Of a DNA stretch of 64,000 nt, positions 50,762-61,817 are shown in pieces. The notes beneath the pieces were generated by a model. The model saw only the letters and a list, made by a program, of their open reading frames with translations, did not search any database and was not told where the DNA came from. Location: NCBI RefSeq assembly GCF_006715305.1, contig NZ_VFMY01000001.1:620001-684000 (forward strand), given 5' to 3'. How positions within the stretch are numbered: the stretch's first letter is position 1; each line of letters starts with the position of its first letter. The DNA comes from Arthrobacter sp. SLBN-100 (lineage in GTDB: Bacteria > Actinomycetota > Actinomycetes > Actinomycetales > Micrococcaceae). The translations under genes were made by a program, and so were the position numbers.

Positions 50762-51667
50762 TCAGGGCCGGTCCTGGCCCCGGCGTTTGAGGTACCGCTC
50801 GAACTCGCGGGCAATGGACTCCCCGGTTGCTTCCGGAAGATCGGCGGTGTCCTTTGCCTCCTCAAGCTGCCGGACGTACGCCGCGATTTCGGGATCCTCG
50901 GTGGCCAGTTCGTCCACGCCGCGCTCCCAGGCGTCGGCCTCTTCCGCCAGCTCGTGCGTGTCCAGCGGCACCTGGAGCAGCTCCTCGATGCGGTGGAGGA
51001 GTGCCAGCTGTGCTTTCGGCGAAGGCGCCTGCGCAACGTAGTGCGGAACCGCGGCCCACAGCGAGACCGTGGGGATGCCAGCCAGCAGCGAAACCTCGGA
51101 GAGAACCCCCACGATTCCCACCGGCCCCTCATACTGTGACGCTTCCAGGTTCATGCGTTCCCGCAGCGGCCCGTCGTCCGAGGAAGTACTCACGGGAATG
51201 GGCCGGCTGTGGGGGACATCCGCCAGCAGTGCGCCCACCAGGATGACGTAGTCAACGTTCAGGGCTTCGGCATGGACCAGGAGTTCGGCGGTGTACGCCC
51301 GCCATTTATAGGACGGCTCAGTGCCCTGGACAAAGATGACGTCCACGTTCGAATTGGGTGCGCTGGCCTTGTAGATGCGCGTGGAGGGCCACTTGATCTT
51401 GCGTTCGCCGGCAGCGTTCCGGCGAATCGTGGGGCGCGTGAACTGGAAATCGTAGTACTCGTCCGCGTCAATGGACGCCACCTTCTTGCCGCCCCAAAGC
51501 TTGTTGAGATACCGCAGCGAGTCGCTTGCGGCCTCGCCGGCGTCATTCCAGCCTTCAAAGGCGGCAAGCATCACTGTCACGCGCTGCCCGTCAGGCACAG
51601 GCTGCAGGAACCGTTCGCGGGCAGGTCCTGCCCCCGGTTCGGTGGTGTCTCCCTCGAAGCTATTCAT
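50762..51667 (-). CDS. PAC2 family protein
   Basis: The 301-residue protein has the PAC2 fold signature: VMLAAFEGWNDAGEAASDSL near the N-terminus, VDVIFVQGTEPSYKWRAYTA in the middle, and YVILVGALLADVPHSRPIPV then TVSLWAAVPHYVAQAPSPKA. PAC2 proteins are related to proteasome assembly chaperone 2, and actinobacterial members are usually found close to the proteasome or mshC. Its exact function is unknown. It is convergent with mshC and divergent from the HAD gene. Confidence 0.93.
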   Translation of the reverse strand: MNSFEGDTTEPGAGPARERFLQPVPDGQRVTVMLAAFEGWNDAGEAASDSLRYLNKLWGGKKVASIDADEYYDFQFTRPTIRRNAAGERKIKWPSTRIYKASAPNSNVDVIFVQGTEPSYKWRAYTAELLVHAEALNVDYVILVGALLADVPHSRPIPVSTSSDDGPLRERMNLEASQYEGPVGIVGVLSEVSLLAGIPTVSLWAAVPHYVAQAPSPKAQLALLHRIEELLQVPLDTHELAEEADAWERGVDELATEDPEIAAYVRQLEEAKDTADLPEATGESIAREFERYLKRRGQDRP

Positions 51668-51796
51668 TTCTTCACCCTACGTCCAAGAAGCGGGGTGATG
51701 CATTGAATGAAGCGCCGAAAAAGGCAGTAAACAGCGCCGCATTCGCCGAGGGCGTAGCCACAGTCCCCGTCCAGGCTGTCCCCGTAGACTGGGTGA

Positions 51797-52603
51797 ATGC
51801 GACAGCCAGCCACACCTTCCCCGCTCAAAGCCGTCCTTTGGGACATGGACGGCACCATAGTGGACACCGAGCCCTACTGGATCGCGGCCGAACACGCGCT
51901 GGTTGAAGCCCATGGCGGAACCTGGTCCCATGAACAGGCCATGCAGCTCGTGGGCCAGTCGCTGACGTTCTCCGCCGGGCTCCTCCAGCAGGCCGGCGTC
52001 GATCTTGGCATACGGCAAATTATCGATACCCTCACAGCCGAAGTGGTGGCCAGCGTCCGGCAGCAGGTGCCCTGGCGCCCTGGCGCCCGGGAACTGCTGG
52101 AAGACCTGCACCAGGCAGGCGTGAGGTGTGCGCTTGTCACCATGTCCGAGGGGCCCCTCGCCCGGGAAGTGGTGGCCAGCCTTCCCCGGCCGTACTTCGA
52201 GGTGGTGGTGACCGGGGATACCGTGACGCAGGGAAAGCCGCACCCGGAGGCCTACCTGACCGCCGTCGAGCTGCTGCAGGAGACCGATCCGGACCTTTTC
52301 CTGGAGCACTGTGTTGCACTCGAAGATTCAACGCCGGGAGTGGCGGCCGCTGTCGCGTCCGGGGTTGCCACCGTTGCCATTCCACACATCGTCCCGCTGC
52401 CTGAGGACGAACGGTACATCCTGTGGGAGACCCTCGCAGGCCGTTCGCTGGCTGACCTTGAAGATGTGGTCCTCGCCCGCTCCCTCTCGGACGAGTCCGG
52501 CGGGTACGAGGCCATCGGGTACGAATCCACGCAGTACGGGTCCGGCTCGTACGAATCCCTTACGTTCGAAAGCGCCGGGGCCCCGGGGACTGCCCATGAC
52601 TGA
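51797..52603 (+). CDS. HAD-superfamily hydrolase (phosphatase/phosphoglycomutase type)
   Basis: The 268-residue protein has HAD motif I (LWDMDGTIVDTEP, nucleophile Asp), motif II (CALVTMSEG), Lys motif III (TQGKPHPEAYLTAVELL) and motif IV (CVALEDSTPGVAAAVASGVA). The cap insertion between motifs I and II places it in the beta-phosphoglucomutase-like class. The C-terminus carries an odd tail repeating Y-E-S units (residues about 236-258). The substrate is unknown. It overlaps the next gene by 8 bp, indicating coupling. Confidence 0.92.
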   Translation: MRQPATPSPLKAVLWDMDGTIVDTEPYWIAAEHALVEAHGGTWSHEQAMQLVGQSLTFSAGLLQQAGVDLGIRQIIDTLTAEVVASVRQQVPWRPGARELLEDLHQAGVRCALVTMSEGPLAREVVASLPRPYFEVVVTGDTVTQGKPHPEAYLTAVELLQETDPDLFLEHCVALEDSTPGVAAAVASGVATVAIPHIVPLPEDERYILWETLAGRSLADLEDVVLARSLSDESGGYEAIGYESTQYGSGSYESLTFESAGAPGTAHD

Positions 52604-53762
52604 GACGGCCGCCCCGGCCCGCCGTGAGGGCATACCGCTGGGACGGATTGCCGGAGTTCCAGTTGTCCTGGCATACTCCTGGTTCGTCATCGCCGCGTTC
52701 ACGGTAATTGTTTATGGACCGGTACTTGACCAAAGCAACCGAGCGCTCGGCGCCAGCGCGTACATCGTCGCGTTCGCCTATGCTGTGCTGCTGCTCATCT
52801 CGGTCCTGGTCCACGAACTGGCCCATGCCCTGACGGCCAAAATCTACGGCTGGCCCACACAGAAGATTGTGCTCAACCTGTGGGGCGGACACACGCAGTT
52901 CGACAGCTTTACGGCCACCCCCGGACGGTCCGTGCTGGTGGCCCTGGCCGGGCCCGCTGCGAACTTTGTCCTGGCCGCCGGCGCCTGGCTGATGCTCAAT
53001 GGTGCCGCCCTGGGCAGTGTCGCCGAGATCCTCACCAACATCTTTATGTGGGCCAATTTCCTCATTGGCGTCTTTAACGTCCTGCCCGGGCTGCCCCTGG
53101 ACGGCGGCCGACTGGTGGAATCGGTCGTTTGGAAGGCCACCGGCAGCCAGGCCAAGGGCACGGTGGCGGCAGGGTGGGGCGGCCGCCTGATCGTGATCGT
53201 ACTCGGCTACTGGTTCATCCTCCGGCCGCTGCTTGCCGGCGATTCGCCCGAGTTCAGCCTGCTGATGATTACCGTCCTGGTGGGCGGTTTCCTGTGGATG
53301 GGGGCCTCCGCTGCCATCCAGCAGGGAACCCTCCGGGGACGGCTGCACCTGGTCAGTGCGGCGGCATTGTCGACGCCGGCCGTCGGGCTGCCAGCCACGG
53401 CGTCAGTCCAGGACGCCCTCCGCATGGGGGCCCCGTCGTCCACGTCGGTAGTGGTCTGCGCAGCAGACGGACGCCCACAGGGCGTAGTGGATCCGGCCGC
53501 CCTGCAGTCCGTTCCGGCCGTCGCTGCCCAAACAACTCCTCTTGCGGCCGTGTCCCGCGCCCTTGCCGCCGGGGCGTACGTGCCCGAATGGTCGAAAGGG
53601 CAGGAGCTCCTGCACTTCCTGTCCCAGCTGGAAGGCCGGGACTACGCCGTCGTGGACCACAACGGCAAGGTGACCGGGCTGCTCTCTCAGGAAGCCGTGC
53701 TGTCCGCCATTACTGGCAGGCGCCCGCGGACGGATGGGCGCCCGCAGGGCAGGAACCGGTAG
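52596..53762 (+). CDS. Site-2 protease family membrane metalloprotease with CBS domains
   Basis: The 388-residue protein has the M50 zinc motif VLVHELAHALTAKIYG in a membrane helix, the second motif NVLPGLPLDGGRLVE with the third zinc ligand, about six membrane helices, and a C-terminal pair of CBS-like domains (SVQDALRMGAPSSTSVVVCA; GRDYAVVDHNGKVTGLLSQE). It performs intramembrane proteolysis, probably regulated by nucleotides through the CBS domains. The start ATGACTGA overlaps the HAD gene. A trmI-proteasome cluster follows. Confidence 0.93.
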   Translation: MTETAAPARREGIPLGRIAGVPVVLAYSWFVIAAFTVIVYGPVLDQSNRALGASAYIVAFAYAVLLLISVLVHELAHALTAKIYGWPTQKIVLNLWGGHTQFDSFTATPGRSVLVALAGPAANFVLAAGAWLMLNGAALGSVAEILTNIFMWANFLIGVFNVLPGLPLDGGRLVESVVWKATGSQAKGTVAAGWGGRLIVIVLGYWFILRPLLAGDSPEFSLLMITVLVGGFLWMGASAAIQQGTLRGRLHLVSAAALSTPAVGLPATASVQDALRMGAPSSTSVVVCAADGRPQGVVDPAALQSVPAVAAQTTPLAAVSRALAAGAYVPEWSKGQELLHFLSQLEGRDYAVVDHNGKVTGLLSQEAVLSAITGRRPRTDGRPQGRNR

Positions 53763-53858
53763 AGTTACCTGCCGGTCGTGCATTGCCGCCGCAGAAGCCA
53801 CAATGTCCTCAGGGGCGTTTTCGCGGGGCACAACAGTTTTACAGGAGCGAGGAAAATC

Positions 53859-54923
53859 ATGAGCAGCGAAACTGCCGTCAACGAAGCCGCCGCAGCAGCC
53901 CAATCCGGTGTTGCCGCCGGAGGCTCGCAGCCGGTGGGAGCTGCCCGTCGCCGGGGTCCTTTCCGGGAAGGCGAACGTGTCCAGCTGACTGACGAGCGGG
54001 GCCGCATGAACACGATCACCCTTGAAAGCGGCGGCGCGTTCCACACCCACCGTGGCTTCCTGAACCACGATGAGATCATCGGCAAGGTGGACGGTTCGGT
54101 GGTGGTCAACAACGTTGGCCAGCAGTACCAGACCCTGCGCCCGCTGCTCTCTGATTTCGTCCTCTCCATGCCCCGCGGCGCTGCCGTTGTGTATCCCAAG
54201 GACGCCGGCCAGATCGTCACCATGGCGGACATCTTTCCGGGTGCGCGCGTGGTTGAAGCGGGAGTAGGCTCGGGCGCCCTGTCCATCTCGCTGCTCAGGG
54301 CGGTCGGAGACAACGGCTACCTGCACTCGTTCGAACGGCGTGAAGAATTCGCGGACATCGCCCGTGGAAACGTGGAAACCATCTTCGGCGGTCCCCACCC
54401 TGCGTGGCAGATCACCCTGGGCGACTTCCAGGAGGAAGTTGTCCGGACCGAGGAGCCCGGCTCGGTGGACCGCGTGGTCCTGGACATGCTCGCGCCTTGG
54501 GAGTGCCTGGACGCCGTGGCCACGGTCCTGGCACCGGGCGGCGTGTGGATCAACTATGTCGCCACCGTCACCCAGCTCTCGCGGACAGCCGAGGCCATCC
54601 GCGCCGACGGCCGGTTCACTGAACCTGACGCCTGGGAATCGATGGTGCGCGGCTGGCACCTTGAGGGCCTCGCCGTCCGCCCGGATCACCGGATGGTGGC
54701 CCACACCGGATTCCTGCTGGTTACCCGCCGGCTGGCCGACGGCGTCACAGGCATCTCGGTGAAGCGCCGTCCCTCCAAGACCGAGTTCAATGATGAGGAC
54801 GTCAACGCCTGGACGCCCGGGGCCGTGGGGGAGCGGCTGGTGTCCGACAAGAAGCTTCGGCGCGCAGCGCGCGACGCGATCGCGGGCACGAACGTCGTGG
54901 ACACGCCGGAGATCACGAACTAG
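53859..54923 (+). CDS. trmI: tRNA (adenine(58)-N1)-methyltransferase
   Basis: The 354-residue protein has an N-terminal beta domain (RRGPFREGERVQLTDERGRM) and a class I SAM-dependent methyltransferase domain with VVEAGVGSGALSISLL (SAM loop) and SVDRVVLDMLAPWECLDAVA. It methylates A58 in the T-loop of tRNAs. The location directly before the mpa (ARC) gene is conserved in actinobacteria. AGGAGCGAGG precedes the ATG. Confidence 0.95.
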   Translation: MSSETAVNEAAAAAQSGVAAGGSQPVGAARRRGPFREGERVQLTDERGRMNTITLESGGAFHTHRGFLNHDEIIGKVDGSVVVNNVGQQYQTLRPLLSDFVLSMPRGAAVVYPKDAGQIVTMADIFPGARVVEAGVGSGALSISLLRAVGDNGYLHSFERREEFADIARGNVETIFGGPHPAWQITLGDFQEEVVRTEEPGSVDRVVLDMLAPWECLDAVATVLAPGGVWINYVATVTQLSRTAEAIRADGRFTEPDAWESMVRGWHLEGLAVRPDHRMVAHTGFLLVTRRLADGVTGISVKRRPSKTEFNDEDVNAWTPGAVGERLVSDKKLRRAARDAIAGTNVVDTPEITN

Positions 54924-55005
54924 TCCAAATTTCGGGAGTCTCCATCCCTACCTGCCATCTTGGGGCTAAGGTCTTAATAGAAGCGCAGGAAGGGGCTGAT
55001 ACATC

Positions 55006-56757
55006 ATGGAGACGCCAAACCAGGACTCCGGACGTACACCGGCAGAGCAGTCTGCCGCCAACGACCTCTCGGTTGCCGACCGCCAGGTCAACATCCTCCG
55101 GGACAAGCTCAGGCACATCGACCGCCAGTTGGCTGCGGCAACGCAGAACAACACCAAGCTGGTCACCATGCTTGAAGCCGCGAAGGCCGAGATTCTCCGG
55201 CTGAAGAACGCGTTGGACCAGGAAGGACAACCTCCCTACAGCTTTGGCACCATTCTTCAGCTGAACCCGCGGCGGCAGCCCTCTCCGGGCAACAGCGGGC
55301 AGGCCGCCACGGAAGAATCTGTAGACATCTTTAATGCCGGGCGGAAGATGCGGGTAGGCATCAGCCCGCTGGTGAACATCAACCAGCTGGCGGTGGGCCA
55401 GGAAGTCCTCCTTAACGAGGCCCTCCTCGTCGTCGCCGGGCTTGGCTACGAGCGTGCCGGGGAACTGGCCACCCTGAAGGAGATGCTCGGAGCCGACCGC
55501 GTCCTCGTGGTGGGACGGGCCGATGAAGAACGGGTGGTCAGGCTTTCCGGGGCGCTCCTGGCCGAAAAGCTCCGCGTGGGCGATGCCCTCTCGATCGATT
55601 CCAGGACGGGGTATGCCCTGGAGAAGGTGCCCCGGTCCGAGGTGGAGAACCTGGTCCTGGAAGAAGTTCCGGACATTACGTACGAGGATATCGGCGGACT
55701 CGGGCCGCAGATCGAGCAGATCCGCGACGCCGTGGAACTCCCGTTCCTGCACCCTGACCTTTATCGGGAACACGGGCTGAAGGCGCCCAAGGGCATCCTG
55801 CTGTACGGCCCGCCCGGCTGCGGCAAGACCCTCATCGCCAAGGCCGTGGCCAATTCGCTCGCCGCCCGCGCCGCAGAGCGCTCCGGAAATGTGGACCTAA
55901 AAAGCTACTTCCTGAACATCAAGGGCCCGGAGCTCCTGGATAAGTACGTGGGCGAAACCGAGCGGCACATCCGCCTCATCTTCTCCCGTGCACGGGAGAA
56001 GGCATCGGACGGCAGCCCGGTAGTGGTGTTTTTCGACGAGATGGACTCGCTGTTCCGCACCCGCGGCACGGGCATTTCCTCCGACGTCGAAACAACCATC
56101 GTGCCCCAGCTGCTGAGCGAGATTGATGGCGTGGAGCGGCTGGACAACGTCATTGTCATTGGCGCCTCCAACCGCGAGGACATGATCGACCCCGCCATCC
56201 TTCGGCCCGGCCGGCTGGATGTCAAGGTCAAGATCCACCGCCCGGATGCCGAGGCCGCCGCTGACATCTTCAACAAGTACATCACTACGGATCTGCCATT
56301 CCACGAGTCCGACCTCGCGGAACACAACGGGGACGTCCAGGCCACGGTGGACGCGATGGTGCAGCGGACCGTGGAAGCCATGTATTCCACGGACAAGTCG
56401 AATGAGTTCCTCGAAGTCACCTATGCTAACGGCGACACCGAAATGCTGTATTTCAAGGACTTCAACTCCGGTGCCGTAGTCCAGAACGTGGTGGACCGGG
56501 CCAAGAAGTACGCCATCAAGGACCTCCTCACCATGCAACAGAAGGGGCTCCGGATCGAGCACCTGCTCCGGGCCGTGGTAGACGAATTCCGCGAACACGA
56601 GGACATGCCCAACACCACCAATCCGGACGACTGGGCACGCATTTCCGGCAAGAAGGGCGAGCGGATCACGTACATCCGCACCATCGTCCAGGGCAAGGCC
56701 GGCCAGGAGCCAGGAAAGTCCATCGAAACAATGCCGACCACAGGGCAGTATCTATGA
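55006..56757 (+). CDS. mpa: Proteasome-associated AAA ATPase (Mpa/ARC)
   Basis: The 583-residue protein has an N-terminal coiled coil ([20 protein letters not shown]) that binds Pup, OB domains, and an AAA module with Walker [17 protein letters not shown] near residue 268 and Walker [19 protein letters not shown] near residue 342. It ends TTGQYL, the gate-opening C-terminus that docks on the 20S proteasome. It unfolds pupylated proteins and threads them into PrcBA. Its stop overlaps the dop start (ATGA). Confidence 0.97.
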   Translation: METPNQDSGRTPAEQSAANDLSVADRQVNILRDKLRHIDRQLAAATQNNTKLVTMLEAAKAEILRLKNALDQEGQPPYSFGTILQLNPRRQPSPGNSGQAATEESVDIFNAGRKMRVGISPLVNINQLAVGQEVLLNEALLVVAGLGYERAGELATLKEMLGADRVLVVGRADEERVVRLSGALLAEKLRVGDALSIDSRTGYALEKVPRSEVENLVLEEVPDITYEDIGGLGPQIEQIRDAVELPFLHPDLYREHGLKAPKGILLYGPPGCGKTLIAKAVANSLAARAAERSGNVDLKSYFLNIKGPELLDKYVGETERHIRLIFSRAREKASDGSPVVVFFDEMDSLFRTRGTGISSDVETTIVPQLLSEIDGVERLDNVIVIGASNREDMIDPAILRPGRLDVKVKIHRPDAEAAADIFNKYITTDLPFHESDLAEHNGDVQATVDAMVQRTVEAMYSTDKSNEFLEVTYANGDTEMLYFKDFNSGAVVQNVVDRAKKYAIKDLLTMQQKGLRIEHLLRAVVDEFREHEDMPNTTNPDDWARISGKKGERITYIRTIVQGKAGQEPGKSIETMPTTGQYL

Positions 56758-58427
56758 CGGCAGCGCAGGAACCCGCCGCCGGGGGCGCCCTCCCCGTCGG
56801 CGGGGCCATGCGTGTCATGGGGGCAGAAACCGAATACGGCATTCATGCCCCGACCGCCCCGTCCGCGAACGCCACCATGATGAGCGCGCGTGTGGTGCAG
56901 GCTTACGCCCAGGTGACACGCCAGCGTGCCGCCGGCGGGGCGGAAACCCGATGGGACTATACGGACGAGGAGCCCCTGCATGATGCACGCGGCTGGACTG
57001 TGGACAGGGGCTCGGCGCATCCCAGCCAGCTGACTGACCAACCGCCCGTCCTGGACGCGGAAGCGGTGGCGCTGGCCTATGGCCGGGAGGAACTGGAGCT
57101 CGACGGCCAGGACGAGTCCGGAACCCTGTTGATGAACATGGTCCTCGGCAACGGGGCCAGGCTGTACGTGGACCACGCCCACCCCGAATACTCAAGCCCC
57201 GAAGTCACCAACCCCCGGGACGCCGTCACCTGGGACGCCGCGGGAGACCTCGTTGCCCTTGCCACGGTACGGCGGCTGGCGGCGGACCCCGATCTGCCGG
57301 CGGTAAACCTCTACAAGAACAATACGGACAACAAATCGGTGTCCTACGGGTCCCACGAGAATTACCTCATGCCGCGGTCGGTACCGTTTGGGGATATCGT
57401 GCGGGGCCTGACGCCCTTCTTCGTCAGCCGCCAGATCCTTTGCGGGTCCGGACGGGTGGGGATCGGCCAGGATGCATCCACCCCGGGTTACCAGATCAGC
57501 CAGCGGGCCGACTTCTTCGAAGCCGAAGTGGGCCTGGAAACCACCATCAGGCGTCCCATTATCAACACCAGGGACGAGCCGCACGCGACGGCGGACAAGT
57601 ACCGGCGCCTGCACGTCATCATTGGCGACGCCAACCTCAGCCAGGTCTCCAATTACCTGAAATTCGGGACCACTTCCATGGTCCTCAGCCTGATCGAGGC
57701 GGGGCTTGCACCGAAGATCGAGGTGCACGAACCTGTTCCCGCCCTGCAGGCGGTCAGCCACGATACGTCCCTTACCGCCACCGTCAGACTGCTGGACGGC
57801 AGGCGGGTTACGGCCCTGGACCTGCAATGGATGTACCACGAGGCGGCCGCCAAGCTGGCGCAGGACACCGGCGTTGGCGACGCACTGGACGGCGACGGGC
57901 ACACCCATGACGTCCTGGACCGCTGGGCCACCGTCCTCACGCAGCTGGACAACGACCGGGCGGCGGCCGCCAGCTCCGTGGAATGGGTGGCCAAGCTCTC
58001 CCTCCTGGAAGGTTACCGCCACCGCGACGGACTTGAATGGAATGATGCCAGGCTCGGGCTGATCGACCTCCAATGGGCGGACATCAGGCCCGAGAAAGGC
58101 CTGTACTACCGCCTCCTGGCCAGGAACCGCATGGACAGGATCGTCGACGACGGCGCCATAATGGCGGCGGTGGGAGAGCCGCCGTCGGACACCCGTGCGT
58201 TCTTCCGGGGCAAGTGCATCAGCAGCTTCGGCAAGGACGTGGTCGGGGCCAGCTGGGACTCCGTCATCTTCGACGTACCCGGGTACGGCAGGCTCCAGCG
58301 CGTACCGACGAGGGAACCGTTGCGGGGAACCAAAGCTTTGACCGGAGCGTTGTTCGCACGCTACCGGGAGGCAGGCCCATTCCTTGGGGAGCTGCTGGGA
58401 CACCGCACCGCTCCGCCTGCGGCGTAA
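56754..58427 (+). CDS. dop: Depupylase/Pup deamidase
   Basis: The 557-residue protein belongs to the carboxylate-amine ligase-like PafA/Dop family: [14 protein letters not shown] near the N-terminus (Glu and Glu metal ligands), [20 protein letters not shown] and [20 protein letters not shown]. The extended loop distinguishing Dop from PafA is present (about residues 40-80, [20 protein letters not shown]). It deamidates C-terminal Gln of Pup to Glu and removes Pup from substrates. Pup here ends in Gln, consistent with a requirement for Dop. Confidence 0.97.
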   Translation: MTAAQEPAAGGALPVGGAMRVMGAETEYGIHAPTAPSANATMMSARVVQAYAQVTRQRAAGGAETRWDYTDEEPLHDARGWTVDRGSAHPSQLTDQPPVLDAEAVALAYGREELELDGQDESGTLLMNMVLGNGARLYVDHAHPEYSSPEVTNPRDAVTWDAAGDLVALATVRRLAADPDLPAVNLYKNNTDNKSVSYGSHENYLMPRSVPFGDIVRGLTPFFVSRQILCGSGRVGIGQDASTPGYQISQRADFFEAEVGLETTIRRPIINTRDEPHATADKYRRLHVIIGDANLSQVSNYLKFGTTSMVLSLIEAGLAPKIEVHEPVPALQAVSHDTSLTATVRLLDGRRVTALDLQWMYHEAAAKLAQDTGVGDALDGDGHTHDVLDRWATVLTQLDNDRAAAASSVEWVAKLSLLEGYRHRDGLEWNDARLGLIDLQWADIRPEKGLYYRLLARNRMDRIVDDGAIMAAVGEPPSDTRAFFRGKCISSFGKDVVGASWDSVIFDVPGYGRLQRVPTREPLRGTKALTGALFARYREAGPFLGELLGHRTAPPAA

Positions 58428-58512
58428 ACCGCGCCGGAAGGACCGCTTCGTGGCAGGATGGGCATATCGGAGGATCCGCCGGATCTGACGATCACGATAG
58501 GGAGAGGTAACA

Positions 58513-58716
58513 ATGGCAGGCCAGGAGCAGCAGCAGCCACAATCGCGCGACAGCCAGGTCGACGAGGACATTCCCGAGGCACCCCCGGCGGCGCCCGAAG
58601 CACAGGCATCAGCAGCCACCGAAGGCGTTGATGACCTCCTCGACGAAATCGACGGGGTGCTGGAATCCAACGCCGAGGAGTTCGTGCGCGCCTTCGTACA
58701 AAAAGGCGGCCAGTAA
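58513..58716 (+). CDS. pup: Prokaryotic ubiquitin-like protein Pup
   Basis: The 67-residue disordered protein is rich in Gln, Glu, Asp and Ala with a C-terminal helix region (VDDLLDEIDGVLESNAEEFV) and the end VQKGGQ. The C-terminal Gln must be deamidated by Dop before conjugation by PafA. GGGAGAGG precedes the ATG. Flanked by dop and prcB as usual. Confidence 0.97.
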   Translation: MAGQEQQQPQSRDSQVDEDIPEAPPAAPEAQASAATEGVDDLLDEIDGVLESNAEEFVRAFVQKGGQ

Positions 58717-58796
58717 CCCGGACCGGAGGGTGGCGGTAGCCGCGGCCGGCCGGAATCTGTACCGACGTTGAAGAACTACGTTCAAGGAGTGCATGA

Positions 58797-59618
58797 GTGC
58801 AGGAATCAACCGCCAACCAGGTAGCCGCCAACGCCACCTCATCCTTCACGGAACATCTGCAACGGGACCGGCCAGAACTCCTGCCCTATAACAGGGGACT
58901 TCAGGCCGTCGCGCCCGGCGCCGCTCCGCTGCAGGTGCCGCATGCCACCACCATCGTAGCGTTGAGCTACGCCGGCGGCGTGCTGATGGCCGGGGACCGG
59001 CGGGCCACCATGGGCAACGTGATTGCCAGCAGGCACATTGAAAAAGTCTTCCCCGCGGACCGTTACTCCGTCCTGGGCATCGCCGGCACTGCCGGCATCG
59101 CCATCGACCTCACCCGCCTGTTCCAAGTGGAACTCGAACACTACGAGAAGATCGAGGGCACCCTCCTCAGCCTTGAAGGCAAAGCCAACCGGCTGGGGGC
59201 GATGATCCGCGGCAACCTTCCCCTGGCCCTGCAGGGACTCGCCGTGGTGCCCCTCTTCGCCGGCTTCGACACCAGCGCCGGCGTCGGGAGGCTTTTCTCC
59301 TATGACGTCACCGGCGGCAGGTATGAGGAGCACGAGCACCACACGGTGGGGTCCGGTTCAGTCTTCGCCCGGGGCGCCCTGAAGAAGCTGTGGCGGCCCA
59401 ACCTCAGCGAGGCCGAAGCCGTCTCCGTCGCCGTCGAGGCCCTTTACGATGCGGCCGACGACGATTCCGCCACCGGCGGCCCGGACACCGTCCGAAAGCT
59501 GTGGCCCGTGATCTACACCGTCGACAGTACAGGTGCCCGGCGGGTGGCTGAGAACGAACTCGCTGCCGCATCAGGACATATCATCGAGGCCCGCACCAAC
59601 GCCGGACGGGAGGCCTGA
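58797..59618 (+). CDS. prcB: Proteasome beta subunit
   Basis: The 273-residue precursor has a propeptide of 50 residues followed by [10 protein letters not shown]; Thr51 becomes the N-terminal nucleophile. [13 protein letters not shown] supplies the Asp/Arg/Lys environment of the active site, and [20 protein letters not shown] is the standard subunit core. It assembles with PrcA into the 20S particle. GTG start; the next gene begins 1 nt after its stop. Confidence 0.97.
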   Translation: MQESTANQVAANATSSFTEHLQRDRPELLPYNRGLQAVAPGAAPLQVPHATTIVALSYAGGVLMAGDRRATMGNVIASRHIEKVFPADRYSVLGIAGTAGIAIDLTRLFQVELEHYEKIEGTLLSLEGKANRLGAMIRGNLPLALQGLAVVPLFAGFDTSAGVGRLFSYDVTGGRYEEHEHHTVGSGSVFARGALKKLWRPNLSEAEAVSVAVEALYDAADDDSATGGPDTVRKLWPVIYTVDSTGARRVAENELAAASGHIIEARTNAGREA

Positions 59619-59619
59619 G

Positions 59620-60330
59620 ATGACACAGCAGTTTTATGTCTCACCTGAGCAGCTGATGAAGGACCGTGCGGATTTCGCACGGAAGGGCATCGCCCGCGGC
59701 AGGTCCGTGGCCGTGATCAGCTGCGCGGACGGCATCGCGCTGGTGGCCGAGAACCCCTCGCCGTCCCTGCACAAAATCGGCGAAATATACGACAAGATCG
59801 CGTTCGCCGCCGTCGGAAAATACAACGAATTCGAAAGCCTCCGCCAGGCCGGTGTGCGCTACGCCGACGTCCGTGGCTACTCCTACGACCGTGAGGACGT
59901 CACGGCCCGCGGCCTCGCCAGTGTTTATGCCCAAAGCCTGGGCGCCGTGTTCACCGCTGAGCAGAAGCCTTTCGAAGTGGAACTGGCAGTAGCGGAGGTA
60001 GGTCCCACCCAGGCTGAGGACCATCTCTACCGGCTGACCTTCGACGGTTCCATCGCGGACGAACACCAGTTCGTAGTGATGGGCGGACAGGCGGACAAGG
60101 TGTCGTCAGCCATTGAGGAAGGCTGGCGCAGTTCAATGAGCTTCGCCGATGCCCTTCAACTCGCCATGGCGGCCCTCGTCCCGGCCACGGAATCTGATGC
60201 CCAGCCGAAGGCACTGCCCGCCACGGCGGTGGAAGTTGCCGTCCTGGACAGGCAGTCGGAGAGCTCACGGGGCTCGCGGCGCGCGTTCCGCCGGCTTGAC
60301 GACGCGGACATAACTGCACTGCTGGCCTAG
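59620..60330 (+). CDS. prcA: Proteasome alpha subunit
   Basis: The 236-residue protein starts MTQQFYVSPEQLMKDRADFA, with RKGIARGRSVAVISCADGIA and IGEIYDKIAFAAVGKYNEFE typical of bacterial alpha subunits, and an extended C-terminal tail (SSRGSRRAFRRLDDADITAL). It forms the outer gated ring of the 20S proteasome. Tightly coupled to prcB and 9 nt upstream of pafA. Confidence 0.97.
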   Translation: MTQQFYVSPEQLMKDRADFARKGIARGRSVAVISCADGIALVAENPSPSLHKIGEIYDKIAFAAVGKYNEFESLRQAGVRYADVRGYSYDREDVTARGLASVYAQSLGAVFTAEQKPFEVELAVAEVGPTQAEDHLYRLTFDGSIADEHQFVVMGGQADKVSSAIEEGWRSSMSFADALQLAMAALVPATESDAQPKALPATAVEVAVLDRQSESSRGSRRAFRRLDDADITALLA

Positions 60331-60339
60331 GAGGACACA

Positions 60340-61704
60340 ATGGACAAGAGAATCTTCGGTATCGAAACGGAATTCGGCATTTCGTATTCCAGCCCCGACT
60401 CGAGGCCTCTTGCCCCCGAGGAGGTGGCCCGGTACCTCTTCCGCAAGGTGGTCAGCTGGGGCCGGTCATCCAACGTTTTCCTGACCAACGGCTCCCGGCT
60501 GTACCTGGACGTGGGGTCCCATCCTGAATATGCCACTGCCGAGTGTGACGACCTCGCCCAGTTGATCGCCCACGACCGTGCCGGTGAACTGATCCTCGAT
60601 GACCTTGTGGACGAGGCCCAGGCCCGGCTCGCGGCGGAGGGCTTCAACGGCACTGTCTACCTGTTCAAGAACAACACCGACTCGGCCGGCAACTCCTACG
60701 GCAGCCACGAGAACTACTTGATACCGCGCCGCGGGGAATTCTCCAGGCTCGCCGAAATCCTGATTCCCTTCCTGGTCACCCGGCAGCTTATTGCCGGTGC
60801 CGGGAAAATCCTCAAGACACCGCACGGGGCAACCTTCGCCTTTTCCCAGCGGGCGGACCACATCTGGGAAGGCGTTTCCTCCGCCACCACCCGGTCCCGG
60901 CCCATCATTAACACCAGGGATGAGCCGCACGCGGACGCCGAGTTCTACCGGCGGCTGCACGTCATTGTCGGGGACTCGAACATGTCAGAAGCCACGGCCC
61001 TGATGAAGGTGGGCACGGTGGACCTGGTCCTGCGCATGATTGAGGCCGGGGTGATCATGCGGGACATGCGGATGGAAAACCCCATCCGCAGCATCCGGGA
61101 AATCTCCCATGACCTCAGCGGCCGTGCACTGGTCCGTCTGGCTAACGGGCGCCAGCTGACAGCACTGGAGATCCAGCAGGAGTACCTGACCAAGGTCACG
61201 GCGTTCGTCAAAGAGCATGGCGCCCACAACCCACATGTTCCCTTGATCCTTGACCTGTGGGAGCGGACGCTGAAAGCCATCGAAAGCGGTGACACGCGCG
61301 GCATCGACACGGAGATCGACTGGGCCATCAAGAAGAAGCTGATGGACAACTACCGCGAACGCCACGGACTGGGCCTGGACGCCCCGCGGATAGCCCAGCT
61401 GGACCTGACCTACCACGACATTTCCCGCAGCCGCGGACTGTACTACCTGCTGCAGTCCCGTGGGGCAGTCCGGCGGATCGTGGACGATACGGTGATCAAG
61501 GACGCGGTCGATGCACCGCCGCAAACGACGCGCGCGAAACTTCGTGGTGATTTCGTCCGGCGGGCACAGGAGTTGGGCCGGGATTACACCGTGGACTGGG
61601 TGCACCTGAAACTCAATGACCGGGCGCACCAGACCATTCTGTGCAAGGATCCTTTCCGCAGCGTTGATGACCGGGTGGATGCCCTTCTGGAGTCTATGGG
61701 CTGA
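60340..61704 (+). CDS. pafA: Pup ligase
   Basis: The 454-residue protein begins [20 protein letters not shown], carrying the metal-binding Glu residues of the glutamine-synthetase-like fold. It has [20 protein letters not shown] and [20 protein letters not shown] as in Dop, but lacks the Dop loop. It attaches the deamidated C-terminal Glu of Pup to lysines with ATP. AGGAGG precedes ATG 60340. Last gene of the compact prcB-prcA-pafA set. Confidence 0.97.
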   Translation: MDKRIFGIETEFGISYSSPDSRPLAPEEVARYLFRKVVSWGRSSNVFLTNGSRLYLDVGSHPEYATAECDDLAQLIAHDRAGELILDDLVDEAQARLAAEGFNGTVYLFKNNTDSAGNSYGSHENYLIPRRGEFSRLAEILIPFLVTRQLIAGAGKILKTPHGATFAFSQRADHIWEGVSSATTRSRPIINTRDEPHADAEFYRRLHVIVGDSNMSEATALMKVGTVDLVLRMIEAGVIMRDMRMENPIRSIREISHDLSGRALVRLANGRQLTALEIQQEYLTKVTAFVKEHGAHNPHVPLILDLWERTLKAIESGDTRGIDTEIDWAIKKKLMDNYRERHGLGLDAPRIAQLDLTYHDISRSRGLYYLLQSRGAVRRIVDDTVIKDAVDAPPQTTRAKLRGDFVRRAQELGRDYTVDWVHLKLNDRAHQTILCKDPFRSVDDRVDALLESMG

Positions 61705-61817
61705 CACTCAGGTTCAGGGGCTATTCTGGATGAGGCCTTTAATCGGGCCCTCCCGCGGTGTTGCCCGCCCAGGTGCGGATCGCCGCCTCCATCTTGCCCC
61801 GACGAAAGTTCTCTTAC

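Noticed and set aside
57192..58670. Long minus-strand frame over dop.
   Set aside because: Shadow of the well-supported dop gene; no independent motifs.
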